Shown here one piece after another: positions 15,589-23,783 of a stretch of DNA of 43,335 nucleotides; the stretch's first letter is position 1; each line of letters opens with the position of its first letter. Made by a program: the position numbers and the translations under genes. The notes beneath the pieces were generated by a model that made no database searches, had not been told where the DNA came from, and worked only from the letters and a program-made list of their open reading frames with translations. The stretch spans positions 1-43,335 of IMG/VR virus record IMGVR_UViG_3300047472_000280. The stretch is one strand, 5' to 3'. Source of the DNA: a virus.

Positions 15589-16191
15589 TTACTCAATCAA
15601 CCAGGAGGGCGCCGCCGGGCGATGGTCGATCAGCGGGAACTCACCATTTTCCGGCCACTCGCGCAGTTGCTGCCGGTACTGCTGCAAGGCGGTGTATTGC
15701 TCGGCTGTGAGCGTGGTCGAGAGGCCGCTTTCAACTTCGTCACGGTGACGCGAGACAACGCCGTCAGTTATCGAAAGCTGCAAGTCTCGCCAGATTCGCT
15801 CGGCACTCTTCTGCTCTTCCACGGTTGCGCCCAACGGGGCTGCCAACATCGGCGAGCCCTGTTCATCAGCCACAATGCGCTGGCCAGCGGCTTGCCCTTC
15901 GAGCAAAGCATCGTGAGCTTCGAAGGTGATTTGCACCCCACCGTTGTCGCGATCCAAAAACAGAAAACGCTGATCGTGCTCAAGCCACAGAGCCCAGATG
16001 GCCGGTGCTGGAGGGGTTGGTAGATCGACCAGCACCGGGTATCCGCTCTCATCGGCAACGAGCAATTTCCCCTCGTTGAGTCCTTGCATCAGCAGCGCGT
16101 GCGCTTCCTGGCTGATCTCAACGCCGCCATTGTCGTCATCCGCGAACACAAAGGACTGGCTCTCATCCGACCATTTTGCCCATACCGTCAT
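15589..16191 (-). CDS. tail fibre assembly chaperone-like protein with internal duplication
   Basis: This 200-residue protein follows the fibre gene with an ATGA overlap and probably folds or assembles the fibre tip. The C-terminal part (GATVEEQKSAERIWRDLQLS, ending LREWPENGEFPLIDHRPAAP) is a phage tail assembly chaperone domain. The N-terminal part is two related units of about 55 residues: WAKWSDESQSFVFADDDNGG...EISQEAHALL and WALWLEHDQRFLFLDRDNGG...ITFEAHDALL. Each ends in a VADE-x-G-x-P block. The duplication is clear from the residues. Assembly role is by family and place. Confidence 0.8.
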   Translation of the reverse strand: MTVWAKWSDESQSFVFADDDNGGVEISQEAHALLMQGLNEGKLLVADESGYPVLVDLPTPPAPAIWALWLEHDQRFLFLDRDNGGVQITFEAHDALLEGQAAGQRIVADEQGSPMLAAPLGATVEEQKSAERIWRDLQLSITDGVVSRHRDEVESGLSTTLTAEQYTALQQYRQQLREWPENGEFPLIDHRPAAPSWLIE

Positions 16192-18137
16192 ACCGAGGTT
16201 CCTTTTGCAATGTAGTGACAGACCAGTCCTGCGATGCTGCAGCGACCGTTAAAGCCAGACGCGGTTAAAGAGTCGGCCCACGCTGACGTGGTGGTGCCAG
16301 AGGGATTGATCGCCGTGACAATGATTTCATCTGCGCGCCCGAAGCCTTGCGGGAAGGTCACCGGCACCGCTGCACCTGGTGTAGCGCTGGCGGTGAATGT
16401 GCCCCGGCACTCTTGCTGTCCGTTGGGTAGTTTCTGATAACCGCTGACCGCGTTAGAGCCGGCGAACATGGCGCAATAACGCGCCGCAATCGTGCCGCCG
16501 ATCAGACGCCACTGGCCACCGAGGCGCAGAAATTCGGCGGTGTCACCCAGCCCGAGCGCAATGTTGCCAACCACGCCGCTCAGCGTGTTGAGCGTATCGC
16601 CCGCCCCTGGCACCACCGTGACCAAACCCGCCCCGGCATTCGCGACGGTGATAATCGCCGCCGCCGTTGCGGGGATGGTACTGGTCGCTGGCAGCGTACA
16701 GCCCACCGGCGACGCGCTGGCAAAGCTGGTCAACCCGCCCACCTCGGCCAGTGTCAACACGGTGCTGGCCGTGACTGTGAGGTAACTGGAATATTGCAGT
16801 CCCTGGCGCCGCACGTATTCGGTGGTAGCAAAGGATTTATCGTTGGAAAACTGCGGCTGCGTCACCCAGTACGGCCCGGACATGATGCCGGCGTATTTGA
16901 GCGAGACCGTGCCGCCGATCAAGCGCCACAGGTTGCCAATGCGCATAAATAGGGCGGTATCCCCCAGGGCCAGCGAGATATTGCCAGGGGAGTTGATCGC
17001 ATCAATCTGCTCCGAGGGATCACAAGTGACCGTGAGCGAGCCCAGCCCGCAGACGACGGTAACGGTAGCCCCGCGCGGAATGGTGCCACCGCCCACCGGC
17101 AACGTCGCCACCATCGCCCCACCACTCGCAAAGGCCGCTACTTTGCCGATGTCCGAGAAGGTCAAGACCGCCGACGCCGCGTAGTTGGTGTAGTCGCCGT
17201 ATTCAAGCCCCATGCGCTTCAAGAACGCCGAGGTGACCAGCCGTAGCGAAGCGTCGAATTGTGGCGGTGTGTTCCCCGTGGGGTTGGTCAGCGCCGGGGC
17301 GATGATCGGGGCAAAACCAGTCGTCACGTTCTGGAACGTCAGCGCCGTCGAGCCAACGACAATCAGGCCGTCGGTGATCAACTGCCACCGAGTGTCGGCC
17401 TGGGCGGAGCCCTGTTCGACCGATGTCAGCAGCGCCGACGTCACCTCGGCATTGGTGTCGGCATCCGGCGCCCGGGTCCACACAGCCGCAGCCGCCAGGT
17501 AAATGCCATTGTCTTTGGCCACGGTCTGGTTTTTCACCAGCACTCGCGCGCCCGCCGGCACCGCTACGCCGTCGATCGTCTGAAGACCGGCCAGCGCGAT
17601 GTTGGCCGTGGTGGCTACCAACACCGATTGCTTGCTGTCGAGCTTGTTCAGTTCTTCCAGGACTTTCGCGTCGACGTACGCGCGGGTGGCTAGCACCACG
17701 CTGGGATCGATCTTCAGTTCAACGTTGCTGGAGTTGCTGACGATCATGTTCATCCGCACGACCTGCGTGCGGCCAGAACCTTGTGCCAGCAGTGGCTTGA
17801 ACGATGGCGCGCAGTTGGCGATGGCGACCAGGTCGCCGTCAGCGTCATACAGGCCGATTTCGCGAATCCACCAGCCGCCCACGTCCTCAGGGATGATCTG
17901 CTCGGCAATGATGATTGCGGCGTTGTTGGGGTCGACCTTGAGCTGATTGAGCGGGGCACGGCGACGTTCATGGATCAGTGCGGTCTGTGCTGCCGATGGA
18001 ATGGGGTCCGTTCCATTGGCATCGCCGACACCCATATGGGTGATCTTCCAGGCGATGCCCAGGGCATCGGCGTTGGCCTGCTTGGCGGTGCCGATGTTGG
18101 TCAGGATGGCGAAAAACTGAGAGGTCTGGTCGATCAT
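16188..18137 (-). CDS. H: tail fibre protein gpH
   Basis: This tail fibre of 649 residues binds the host surface. The N-terminal about 160 residues are the P2 gpH baseplate-attachment domain (MIDQTSQFFAILTNIGTAKQ, GWWIREIGLYDADGDLVAIA). The middle includes a VATTANIALAGLQTIDGVAV segment common to phage fibres. Two related units of about 125 residues follow, each ending in W-R-L-I-G-G-T. The C-terminal receptor-binding part (after about 570) is short and Gly/Ser/Thr-rich and contains GYQKLPNGQQECRG and FPQGFGRADEIIVTA. The host range is probably determined there. Confidence 0.92.
   Translation of the reverse strand: MIDQTSQFFAILTNIGTAKQANADALGIAWKITHMGVGDANGTDPIPSAAQTALIHERRRAPLNQLKVDPNNAAIIIAEQIIPEDVGGWWIREIGLYDADGDLVAIANCAPSFKPLLAQGSGRTQVVRMNMIVSNSSNVELKIDPSVVLATRAYVDAKVLEELNKLDSKQSVLVATTANIALAGLQTIDGVAVPAGARVLVKNQTVAKDNGIYLAAAAVWTRAPDADTNAEVTSALLTSVEQGSAQADTRWQLITDGLIVVGSTALTFQNVTTGFAPIIAPALTNPTGNTPPQFDASLRLVTSAFLKRMGLEYGDYTNYAASAVLTFSDIGKVAAFASGGAMVATLPVGGGTIPRGATVTVVCGLGSLTVTCDPSEQIDAINSPGNISLALGDTALFMRIGNLWRLIGGTVSLKYAGIMSGPYWVTQPQFSNDKSFATTEYVRRQGLQYSSYLTVTASTVLTLAEVGGLTSFASASPVGCTLPATSTIPATAAAIITVANAGAGLVTVVPGAGDTLNTLSGVVGNIALGLGDTAEFLRLGGQWRLIGGTIAARYCAMFAGSNAVSGYQKLPNGQQECRGTFTASATPGAAVPVTFPQGFGRADEIIVTAINPSGTTTSAWADSLTASGFNGRCSIAGLVCHYIAKGTSV
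16480..17230 (-). repeat. duplicated unit in tail fibre gene
   Basis: Two units of about 370 bases encode matching parts: residues L-x-Y...ASxVLT...E/DIG/GG, TLP...TIP, GN-I-A/S-LALGDTA-x-F-x-R, and WRLIGGT. They differ at many positions, so the duplication is old. Confidence 0.7.
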
Positions 18138-18751
18138 GAGAAAACATCCAGGATGTCGATGGTGTGGTCGCGGCCGCCCCGGCCAATGACGCCGGTGACT
18201 TCGATGTCGCGCTGAGTGGGCGGGTACACGGTGATTTCGTCGCCTTCGTAGATCGCGGCGCCCATGTAGAGGGGACCGGTGGTTTCGAGGCTGATGGCCA
18301 GGCCTGTCATGTGCCGGCTGCGGGGCTTGGCGTCATCGATGAGGAACGTCAGTTCCTGGTACATCTCATCGGTGATACCGGTTTCCAGCACCCCGACCTT
18401 CAAGGCGAAGGTGCCAGGCACCCCTTCGGGGACCGTCTGCCACCACTCCAACACTTCGATCAGATAACCCAACGGCTCGACGACGCGGCGCAGGGCACCG
18501 ATGGTGCCCTTGTGCGAGTGGATGTAATACGACGCACGAATGGCGGCACGCTTGGTGGCTTCCGTCCACTTGCTGTCCCAGCGATCCACGGAAAAGGCCC
18601 AGGCCAGATATGGCAGAAACTCCACCGGACATTGCATGGGGTTCCACAGTTGGCGAAGCGGAATGGGCGTGTGCTCGATCTGCGCTAAAGCCACGGCCGC
18701 CAAGTGTTCCAGCTGGCTGGCTTTGCGCGGCAACAACGACACGGCGCCCAT
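18134..18751 (-). CDS. I: baseplate wedge protein gpI
   Basis: This P2 gpI family protein has 205 residues. Family signs are SLLPRKASQLEHLAAVALAQ, the PVEFLPYLAWAFSVDRWD block and GTIGALRRVVEPLGYLIEV. It joins gpJ in the baseplate wedge. Its start overlaps the J stop (TAATG) and its stop overlaps the H start (ATGA), so V-W-J-I-H is one coupled late operon. Confidence 0.93.
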   Translation of the reverse strand: MGAVSLLPRKASQLEHLAAVALAQIEHTPIPLRQLWNPMQCPVEFLPYLAWAFSVDRWDSKWTEATKRAAIRASYYIHSHKGTIGALRRVVEPLGYLIEVLEWWQTVPEGVPGTFALKVGVLETGITDEMYQELTFLIDDAKPRSRHMTGLAISLETTGPLYMGAAIYEGDEITVYPPTQRDIEVTGVIGRGGRDHTIDILDVFS

Positions 18752-19662
18752 TATTCAACCCCCTGCGTGAGGGTAATCCCGGTGCAGTAGGGCGCCTGGT
18801 AGGGAGTGGCGGTGATATCGACCCAGCCGTCCAGTTCAACCTTGCGCACTCCCTCGACGTGCAGTGCGGCGTGGATACCGGACTCGGAAACTTCCATGGC
18901 CAGTCGGCGGCGTTGGTTCACATAGGCCAGCAGGCGTTGGTTGGCGGCGGCCAAGATGGGCTCGGACTCGGGACCATTGGTTTTCAGGTACAGGCGGGCA
19001 TTGACCTGGTACGGCAGAACGGCCGCGCTCTGTACTGTCAGGCGATCCGCCACCGGGCGGCGATCTTCGTCGCTGAGGTAGGCGTTGACGATGTTGAGCA
19101 AGGCCGCATCGGCGCTGCCATTGCCCAACAGGGATTGCACGGTGACCACCACCACGGCGGGGCTTGGGCTTTCCGCCGTGGCATCGGCCACGCGGCCATC
19201 GGCGGCGCGAGCGTGAAAGATGTAGCTGTTGCGTGGGCCGGCGGTGCTGAGGCCTTCGAACGCCATCTGCGCACGTTCGCGTAAGCTGTCGTAGCTCTCC
19301 AGAATTTCGGGGGTCGGCGGTATGGCATTGGGGTTGCCGGCCTGCACCACGAGGCGCTGGACGTTGTAGTTGGCGGCCAGGTTCTCCAGATCGGCGCCTT
19401 GGGCGAGGGCGAGCATGTTAGCTACGGCACCTTCGTTGACGCGCTGGCGCCAGATGGTTTCGCGGTAGGCATTTTCCTGGAGCAGCTTGGTCAGCGGCTC
19501 TGACTCCAGCTCGAGGCGGGCGGCGATTTCCGCTTGCTCTTCAACCGGCCAAAGGCTGATGGCATAGGCCTTGCGCTCGACCAGGATCAGTTCGAAGTCA
19601 ATCTGCTCAACGATTTGAGGCGCTGGGAGCTGACTGAGGTCGATCGGGACAAAGGTGTTCAT
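18751..19662 (-). CDS. J: baseplate wedge protein gpJ
   Basis: This 303-residue gpJ-family protein is close to P2 J in length. Typical segments are FVPIDLSQLPAPQIVEQIDF at the start, MLALAQGADLENLAANYNVQ and the central FHARAADGRVADATAESPSP, with WVDITATPYQAPYCTGITL near the end. It forms the baseplate wedge with I. Start overlaps the W stop (ATGA). Confidence 0.94.
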   Translation of the reverse strand: MNTFVPIDLSQLPAPQIVEQIDFELILVERKAYAISLWPVEEQAEIAARLELESEPLTKLLQENAYRETIWRQRVNEGAVANMLALAQGADLENLAANYNVQRLVVQAGNPNAIPPTPEILESYDSLRERAQMAFEGLSTAGPRNSYIFHARAADGRVADATAESPSPAVVVVTVQSLLGNGSADAALLNIVNAYLSDEDRRPVADRLTVQSAAVLPYQVNARLYLKTNGPESEPILAAANQRLLAYVNQRRRLAMEVSESGIHAALHVEGVRKVELDGWVDITATPYQAPYCTGITLTQGVE

Positions 19663-20003
19663 ACGCTAGCCCCCAGTTGCAGCGGAATGCTCAGGTTGTG
19701 TTGCTTGTTGCTGTCGACTTCGGTGCCTTCCAGTTCCAACACGACCTGGCCCTGCAGGCTGACGCCGCTGAACTGCACACGGCTGAGGCTGATCCGCGGC
19801 TCCCAGCGCATCAAGGCCATTGCCGTGGCGGCATACACACGCAGGCGCGTGGCATCGTTGAAGGGGTGGTCCACCAGCTCGGGCAACAAACTGCCGTACT
19901 CGCGGCGCATCACGCGCGTGCCAATGCGCGTGGTCAGGATGTCGGCAATGGACTGGATGATGTGGTCCTGGTCATTGATAGCGCCGCCGGTGTCTCTGTT
20001 CAT
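19659..20003 (-). CDS. W: baseplate wedge protein gpW
   Basis: This 114-residue protein of the gpW/gp25-lysozyme-like baseplate family shows the signature ADILTTRIGTRVMRREYGS, the following LLPELVDHPFN and the RLRVYAATAMALMRWEPR block. It starts the wedge around the tail tube. Overlaps with V and J by four bases show tight coupling. Confidence 0.94.
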   Translation of the reverse strand: MNRDTGGAINDQDHIIQSIADILTTRIGTRVMRREYGSLLPELVDHPFNDATRLRVYAATAMALMRWEPRISLSRVQFSGVSLQGQVVLELEGTEVDSNKQHNLSIPLQLGASV

Positions 20004-20572
20004 TCCGGTTTCCCCGTTTTGCCGCCGCCGGACATCACCCCGCCGTGCAGGTGTTTGACCAGGCTGATGCCGGCCGCGATGACATCCTCCGAAACCGTGA
20101 CTTTTCCGGTGACGGTCTGGTTGCCGGTCTGGGTGTAGTCGCCCTCATGGGTGATCGGGCCGACGATGTGAATGCCTCCCTGACTGATCAGCTCAGTGGT
20201 ACCGGCTTCGGGCAATACAGCGCGCAGGTGATGGGCAACGCTGTCGTACTCGATGACAGCGCCGTCGCGGTAGGTGCGGCGGTGCAGGCCGGGACGATCT
20301 CCATTGGCTGCATGCTCGTCACTGAAAACCCCAGTCAGAGCCACGCCGTTGCCGAGTTGCCCGGAGGGGCTGAACAGAATGGCCTGCTCGTTTTCGGTGG
20401 GTGGGTCCCAGTCCTTGTCCAGGCCGGCACGCAGGGCGATCCATGGCAGCCAGCCGGTGAGCAGATCGCCGGTTTTAACGCGCACGCGCGGCGGCTCCAT
20501 CTGGACTTCGGCAACGGTGCCGAAGCGGATGAGGTTTTCCAGCAGGCGGGAGATGGCGGCGAGATTAGTCAT
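20000..20572 (-). CDS. V: baseplate spike protein gpV
   Basis: This 190-residue protein is the central spike that punctures the outer membrane. The N-terminal OB-fold part (VAEVQMEPPRVRVKTGDLLT) follows a short helix (ISRLLENLIRFG), and beta-helical repeats build the tip (GGIHIVGPITHEGDYTQTGN, QTVTGKVTVSEDVIAAGISL). The C-terminus has the KHLHGGVMSGGGKT segment; HxH motifs like this bind iron in P2-type spikes. First gene of the V-H operon; the Ogr-type dyad at 20619-20640 lies just upstream. Confidence 0.94.
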   Translation of the reverse strand: MTNLAAISRLLENLIRFGTVAEVQMEPPRVRVKTGDLLTGWLPWIALRAGLDKDWDPPTENEQAILFSPSGQLGNGVALTGVFSDEHAANGDRPGLHRRTYRDGAVIEYDSVAHHLRAVLPEAGTTELISQGGIHIVGPITHEGDYTQTGNQTVTGKVTVSEDVIAAGISLVKHLHGGVMSGGGKTGKPE

Positions 20573-20618
20573 GCCGCCGATGGTGGCGCCACGCGCACGC
20601 GAGCGCAGCCGGGGGAAC

Positions 20619-20640
20619 TTGTAGCGCGGCTGGTTACAGG
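20619..20640. promoter_or_regulatory. late-promoter dyad, Ogr-type site (PV)
   Basis: TTGTAGC-GCGGCTGG-TTACAGG. It overlaps the last codons of S and lies 47 bases before the V start, where P2 has PV. It matches the dyads at 15557 and 27010 at both 7-base arms (one C/T difference). Confidence 0.8.
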
Positions 20641-21089
20641 GTCAGGTGGGCCAGCAGGGTGTCGCGGATCAATTCGAGTTCGGCGTCGGTGAAGCCCAGC
20701 ACTTCCCGCTGGTCGTAGCGCACATCGGGGGCACCCCGCTCGGCACGGTCCTTCAGACCGTACTGATGCACGCGAGCGATGCGCGCAATCCGCCCGGTGA
20801 AACCGACGCTGACCAGGTTGCTGTCGCCCCGGGCTTTCAGGTAACTCGCGGTGCGCAGCTTGCGAAACATCTGCAGCTTGCGCTGGATGCGGCCTTGTTT
20901 GCCGCGCAGGTCGCGCTGCTTTCGCGGGGCGTACTGGCTGCCGTCCGGGTTGCGCTGGGCGGTGACCCGTTGTTGCTGGCTGCGGCGCAGCTGCTGTGCG
21001 ATGGTCCGGGCCAAGGACGTGCGGGCTGCCGGCTCGATACGGTGCAGCAGCAGGCCGGCCCAGTCCTCCAGGGCTTGCAGGTCACTCAT
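20634..21089 (-). CDS. S: tail completion protein gpS
   Basis: This 151-residue gpS-family protein is basic in the middle. Family signs: LQALEDWAGLLLHRIEPAAR, a QYAPRKQRDLRGKQGRIQRK segment, and a C-terminal domain GFTGRIARIARVHQYGLKDR. It acts late in tail completion or tail-head joining. Its start overlaps the end of R by eight bases and it is the last gene of the O-S late transcript. Confidence 0.92.
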   Translation of the reverse strand: MSDLQALEDWAGLLLHRIEPAARTSLARTIAQQLRRSQQQRVTAQRNPDGSQYAPRKQRDLRGKQGRIQRKLQMFRKLRTASYLKARGDSNLVSVGFTGRIARIARVHQYGLKDRAERGAPDVRYDQREVLGFTDAELELIRDTLLAHLTL

Positions 21090-21618
21090 TGGTGGGACGC
21101 TGCGGATGCGGGCTGGTCAACGCCATGGCATCGGTCGGTGGTGGGGCCGGCCATTCGGCGAGCAGAACGCCGTCAGCAAACACCTGGATCGGGCCTTCGA
21201 CCTGCACGTAGGGCGTGTATTGCGGCTCGGCAGCATGTTTGACGGTGAAGGTGCCATCGTCCTGCTTCCTCACGATAACGCGTTCGGTCAACGGCAGGCC
21301 CAGGCTCATGTCGACCTTGCTGTTGTCGATGACATCGGCTTCGAACTTGATGCCGTCGGCGGACTTGTCCAGGTTGACCAGCAGCTCCGACTGGTTCACG
21401 CGCAGCCAGCCCAGCAGCGGCAGCATCACGCTGTCGGGATGACCGGCGAAGTCGGTCAGGATGATCTGCAGGTCGTAGGCATATTCGAAGGACAGGCCGG
21501 CAGCCCCGGTGCAGCGGATCTTGCCGTTGTCGATGAAGATCAACAGACGGTCGGGATTGTGCTTGAGTTCGGGTATAGCAGCCAGCAGATGGGCGCGGAG
21601 ACTATCGGGCTTGTTCAT
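21082..21618 (-). CDS. R: tail completion protein gpR
   Basis: This gpR-family protein of 178 residues is chosen to start at ATG 21618 (MNKPDSLRAHLLAAIPELK); the longer open frame upstream is the shadow of the spanin genes. It contains LLIFIDNGKIRCTGAAGLSF and DLQIILTDFAGHPDSVMLPL, which fit the family. It acts with S in tail completion. The start overlaps the end of the Rz1-like gene. Confidence 0.92.
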   Translation of the reverse strand: MNKPDSLRAHLLAAIPELKHNPDRLLIFIDNGKIRCTGAAGLSFEYAYDLQIILTDFAGHPDSVMLPLLGWLRVNQSELLVNLDKSADGIKFEADVIDNSKVDMSLGLPLTERVIVRKQDDGTFTVKHAAEPQYTPYVQVEGPIQVFADGVLLAEWPAPPPTDAMALTSPHPQRPTNE

Positions 21619-21868
21619 GTTGCACCTGGTGTTGATAAACCATATCGACCTGGGCGGCACAGTCCGCCCAAGCGGCCTCGGCGCGGTCCTGGTCGGTGAG
21701 CAGTGCGCCGTTACTGTCCGGTCCGGTCGCCGGCAGGTGGCACGGCACCACGGCCGGACAACCACTGACGATAAGCGTCGGCGCCGGTGAAGGCGGGGCG
21801 CTCGCGCAGCCGGCGAGCAGCATCAGGCAGAGGCTGAACAGCCCAATCACGTAGTTCGGTGTTTTCAC
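21602..21868 (-). CDS. lysC: Rz1-like outer-membrane spanin lipoprotein
   Basis: This 88-residue protein has a lipoprotein signal peptide with lipobox LLAGC (lipidated Cys21) followed by a Pro-rich stretch, as in Rz1-type o-spanins. It begins inside the i-spanin gene in another frame and ends past it, overlapping by 158 bases, and its own end overlaps the R start. With the i-spanin it would bridge the envelope and fuse the inner and outer membranes in the last step of lysis. Confidence 0.88.
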   Translation of the reverse strand: MKTPNYVIGLFSLCLMLLAGCASAPPSPAPTLIVSGCPAVVPCHLPATGPDSNGALLTDQDRAEAAWADCAAQVDMVYQHQVQHEQAR

Positions 21869-22154
21869 GTTTCAATGCCTCGATCGTTCGTTCACGGTTG
21901 GCCAGGCCTTGGTGCAGTTGATCCTGCTGCGTGCGCATACTGGCCTGCGCCTCGCGCTCCTGTTGCAGCGTGTCGCGCAGACTGTTTGCGGTAGCCAGAT
22001 TGTGACCAGCCTCGTCGCGGGCGGCCTTGAGGTCTTTTTCTGCCAGTTCGGTGTTCTTGTCGGCGATTGTTATGCGCTGCTCCTGGCCCCAAATCAGCAA
22101 CGCCAGCGCGCCGAGCAGGGCGAAACCATACAGCGCCTGGCGCAGCGTACTCAT
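21711..22154 (-). CDS. lysB: Rz-like inner-membrane spanin
   Basis: This 147-residue protein has one N-terminal membrane helix (about 8-23, ALYGFALLGALALLIWG) and a long periplasmic coiled coil rich in Glu, Gln, Arg and Lys (about 30-110). It matches LysB/Rz in topology and place, between the endolysin and R. The Rz1-like gene overlaps its 3' half in a different frame. Start at ATG 22154 just overlaps the end of the small gene upstream. Confidence 0.88.
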   Translation of the reverse strand: MSTLRQALYGFALLGALALLIWGQEQRITIADKNTELAEKDLKAARDEAGHNLATANSLRDTLQQEREAQASMRTQQDQLHQGLANRERTIEALKRENTELRDWAVQPLPDAARRLRERPAFTGADAYRQWLSGRGAVPPAGDRTGQ

Positions 22155-22357
22155 GCGCGGTACCAGCCAAGCTTGTTCATGTCCCCGACATCCAGCTGCT
22201 GCACCGGGCCGCGAATGATGATGACATTGCGGGCTGGCATTAGGAGGTAAAGCGCATTGATCAGCAGTTCCATGTCGTGCGAATCGCTGTCCTCTGGCAC
22301 CACCAGCAGATCACCGTCCTGTACGTTCAAGCGTTTCACTGCGTCGATATCGATCAT
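22151..22357 (-). CDS. small phage protein in lysis cassette, 68 residues
   Basis: It begins MIDIDAVKRLNVQDGDLLVV and contains ELLINALYLLMPARNVIII and a final NKLGWYRA. It overlaps both the endolysin (ATGA) and the i-spanin by four bases. No signal peptide or catalytic motif is seen. Its place in the lysis cassette is conserved as I remember it in Pseudomonas P2-like phages, but no function is known to me. Confidence 0.65.
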   Translation of the reverse strand: MIDIDAVKRLNVQDGDLLVVPEDSDSHDMELLINALYLLMPARNVIIIRGPVQQLDVGDMNKLGWYRA

Positions 22358-23193
22358 GCGGCCTCCGGTACAGGGCAGCCGGCGGCGTGCCGTTTATAGG
22401 CGCGCTCCAGCTTGATGTCGTAGAGATTGCGTTGGTAATCGGGGCCGTTGTAGCCCTTGGCAAACAGAGCCCATTTCTTTGCCTTGAGCGCCTTCAGCAG
22501 TGCCGGATCGGCCTCGAGGAAGCGCACGAATGCTTCGAACTGTTCGTTTTCGTCCTTGGCCATGCGGGCGGCAAAGTCCTGCACGCTGGAGTAGCCCAGG
22601 CGTACCGCGTGATAGCCCATGATCTGAAAGGCGCCCCAACTGGCGGACTCCAGCGCGCAGGTGTCATCGATGAGCCGGGCGTGTGCCAAGCGCTGGTGTT
22701 CGGCGGTACCGCCGGCATATCCCCCAGCACGCGGGTTGACCAGGTTGGGTTGACTGGTGGCTAAATCATCGGCGTGAACCTGCAGCACAGCCGCGTCGTC
22801 TTCCGGGGTGCGCGGGCGAGCGAGCTGGCGATACATGATGTGCCGCTCGTAGAGAATCTTGGGCTTGCCGTTGTCGAGGAAACCCGCGCCCAGGCTCTCC
22901 ACTTCGTTCACGGCGAGGATGGCCGCCAGTTCGACGCCCAGGCGCGCAGCCCCCGCCGTCAGCGTGGCATGGCGCAGAAGCGCGGAGCAGTCAGTACCGG
23001 TCAACGCGGCGAGGGTTTTGGGGCCGGCGATTCCGTCAGCGACCAACCCCATCTTGGATTGATAGGCGCGCACCGCGTTCTCGGTGGCATCACCAAACAA
23101 ACCATCCACAAACAGGGAAGCGCCGGCCAGATTGAGGCGCTGCTGCAGCACGCGAACATCCTGGCTGCGATCGCCATGGCGAAGGGTCGTCAT
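22354..23193 (-). CDS. endolysin: peptidoglycan-binding domain plus DUF3380 muramidase
   Basis: This 279-residue lysin has two parts. Residues about 5-65 are a PG_binding_1 domain (DVRVLQQRLNLAG...VDGLFGDATENAVRAYQ). Residues about 80-270 are an N-acetylmuramidase of the DUF3380 family with the likely catalytic Glu in AILAVNEVES (Glu97 or Glu99), followed by KILYERHIMYR and SASWGAFQIMGYHAV. It has no signal peptide, so it needs the holin upstream. Start overlaps the holin stop (ATGA). It replaces the P2 endolysin K. Confidence 0.93.
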   Translation of the reverse strand: MTTLRHGDRSQDVRVLQQRLNLAGASLFVDGLFGDATENAVRAYQSKMGLVADGIAGPKTLAALTGTDCSALLRHATLTAGAARLGVELAAILAVNEVESLGAGFLDNGKPKILYERHIMYRQLARPRTPEDDAAVLQVHADDLATSQPNLVNPRAGGYAGGTAEHQRLAHARLIDDTCALESASWGAFQIMGYHAVRLGYSSVQDFAARMAKDENEQFEAFVRFLEADPALLKALKAKKWALFAKGYNGPDYQRNLYDIKLERAYKRHAAGCPVPEAA

Positions 23194-23513
23194 ACTTGGT
23201 CCACCTTGCGCTTGAAGAATTGATTGGCCAGCGCCCGAGTACCCTCAACGCCGAGCAGCCCAATGACGCCGCCGAAGAACGGGCTGGTCGTGGCGGGAAT
23301 ACCCAGCAGAGACAGGCCATGGCTGCCAGCCAAAGCGAGGGCGCCGCACAACGGGGCCTCCAGCGCAACGCGGCGCAGGGTGCCACCGCCATACATGATC
23401 CGCAGCGCCGCGATGACGAAGGCCAAGCCGCCGGCATAGAGGGCGGGCCAGTTTTGTTCGAGCCAGGTGGCGAGCCAGGCCCAAGTGTCCGGTTTGTCAG
23501 GCATGCGCTTCAT
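23190..23513 (-). CDS. phage holin, lambda-S-like
   Basis: This holin of 107 residues carries three hydrophobic segments at about 22-42, 52-74 and 78-94 (e.g. LPALYAGGLAFVIAALRI-type core, CGALALAGSHGLSLLG) and a short basic C-terminal tail (FFKRKVDQV). It forms membrane lesions that release the endolysin. Two starts three codons apart, ATG 23513 and ATG 23504 (MKRM...), recall the dual-start arrangement of lambda S, where the longer form carries extra positive charge and delays lysis; whether both are used here is not shown. Confidence 0.85.
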   Translation of the reverse strand: MKRMPDKPDTWAWLATWLEQNWPALYAGGLAFVIAALRIMYGGGTLRRVALEAPLCGALALAGSHGLSLLGIPATTSPFFGGVIGLLGVEGTRALANQFFKRKVDQV

Positions 23514-23573
23514 TCCACTGTCCAGGGTTGAGGGTAGGAAGCTGGGGAATGGCCAGGGAGAAGGCGCGTTTAG

Positions 23574-23783
23574 TCAGTCCCATAGATTCACCATCTGTCG
23601 TTGTTCTGCTTGGGGGGCCACCTCCGGCAACTGCACCGGGGTGCCGTGCGGCAGGATCGTGCCGAGGTCGGCCAGCCCGGGATTGGCGTCAAGCACGGCC
23701 TCGGTGACGCCTGCTGTACGGCCGTAGTGGCGCCAGCAAATGGCATCGACGGTGTCGCCTTGATTGGCGATCACGGCGGGCAT
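23574..23783 (-). CDS. X: tail protein gpX
   Basis: This gpX-family protein of 69 residues contains a LysM-like fold with a TVDAICWRHYG motif and ends AEQRQMVNLWD. ATG 23783 is chosen (TGATG overlap with L); a GTG one codon earlier is also possible. It acts in tail baseplate assembly. The 60 bases between it and the holin hold no gene. Confidence 0.9.
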   Translation of the reverse strand: MPAVIANQGDTVDAICWRHYGRTAGVTEAVLDANPGLADLGTILPHGTPVQLPEVAPQAEQRQMVNLWD

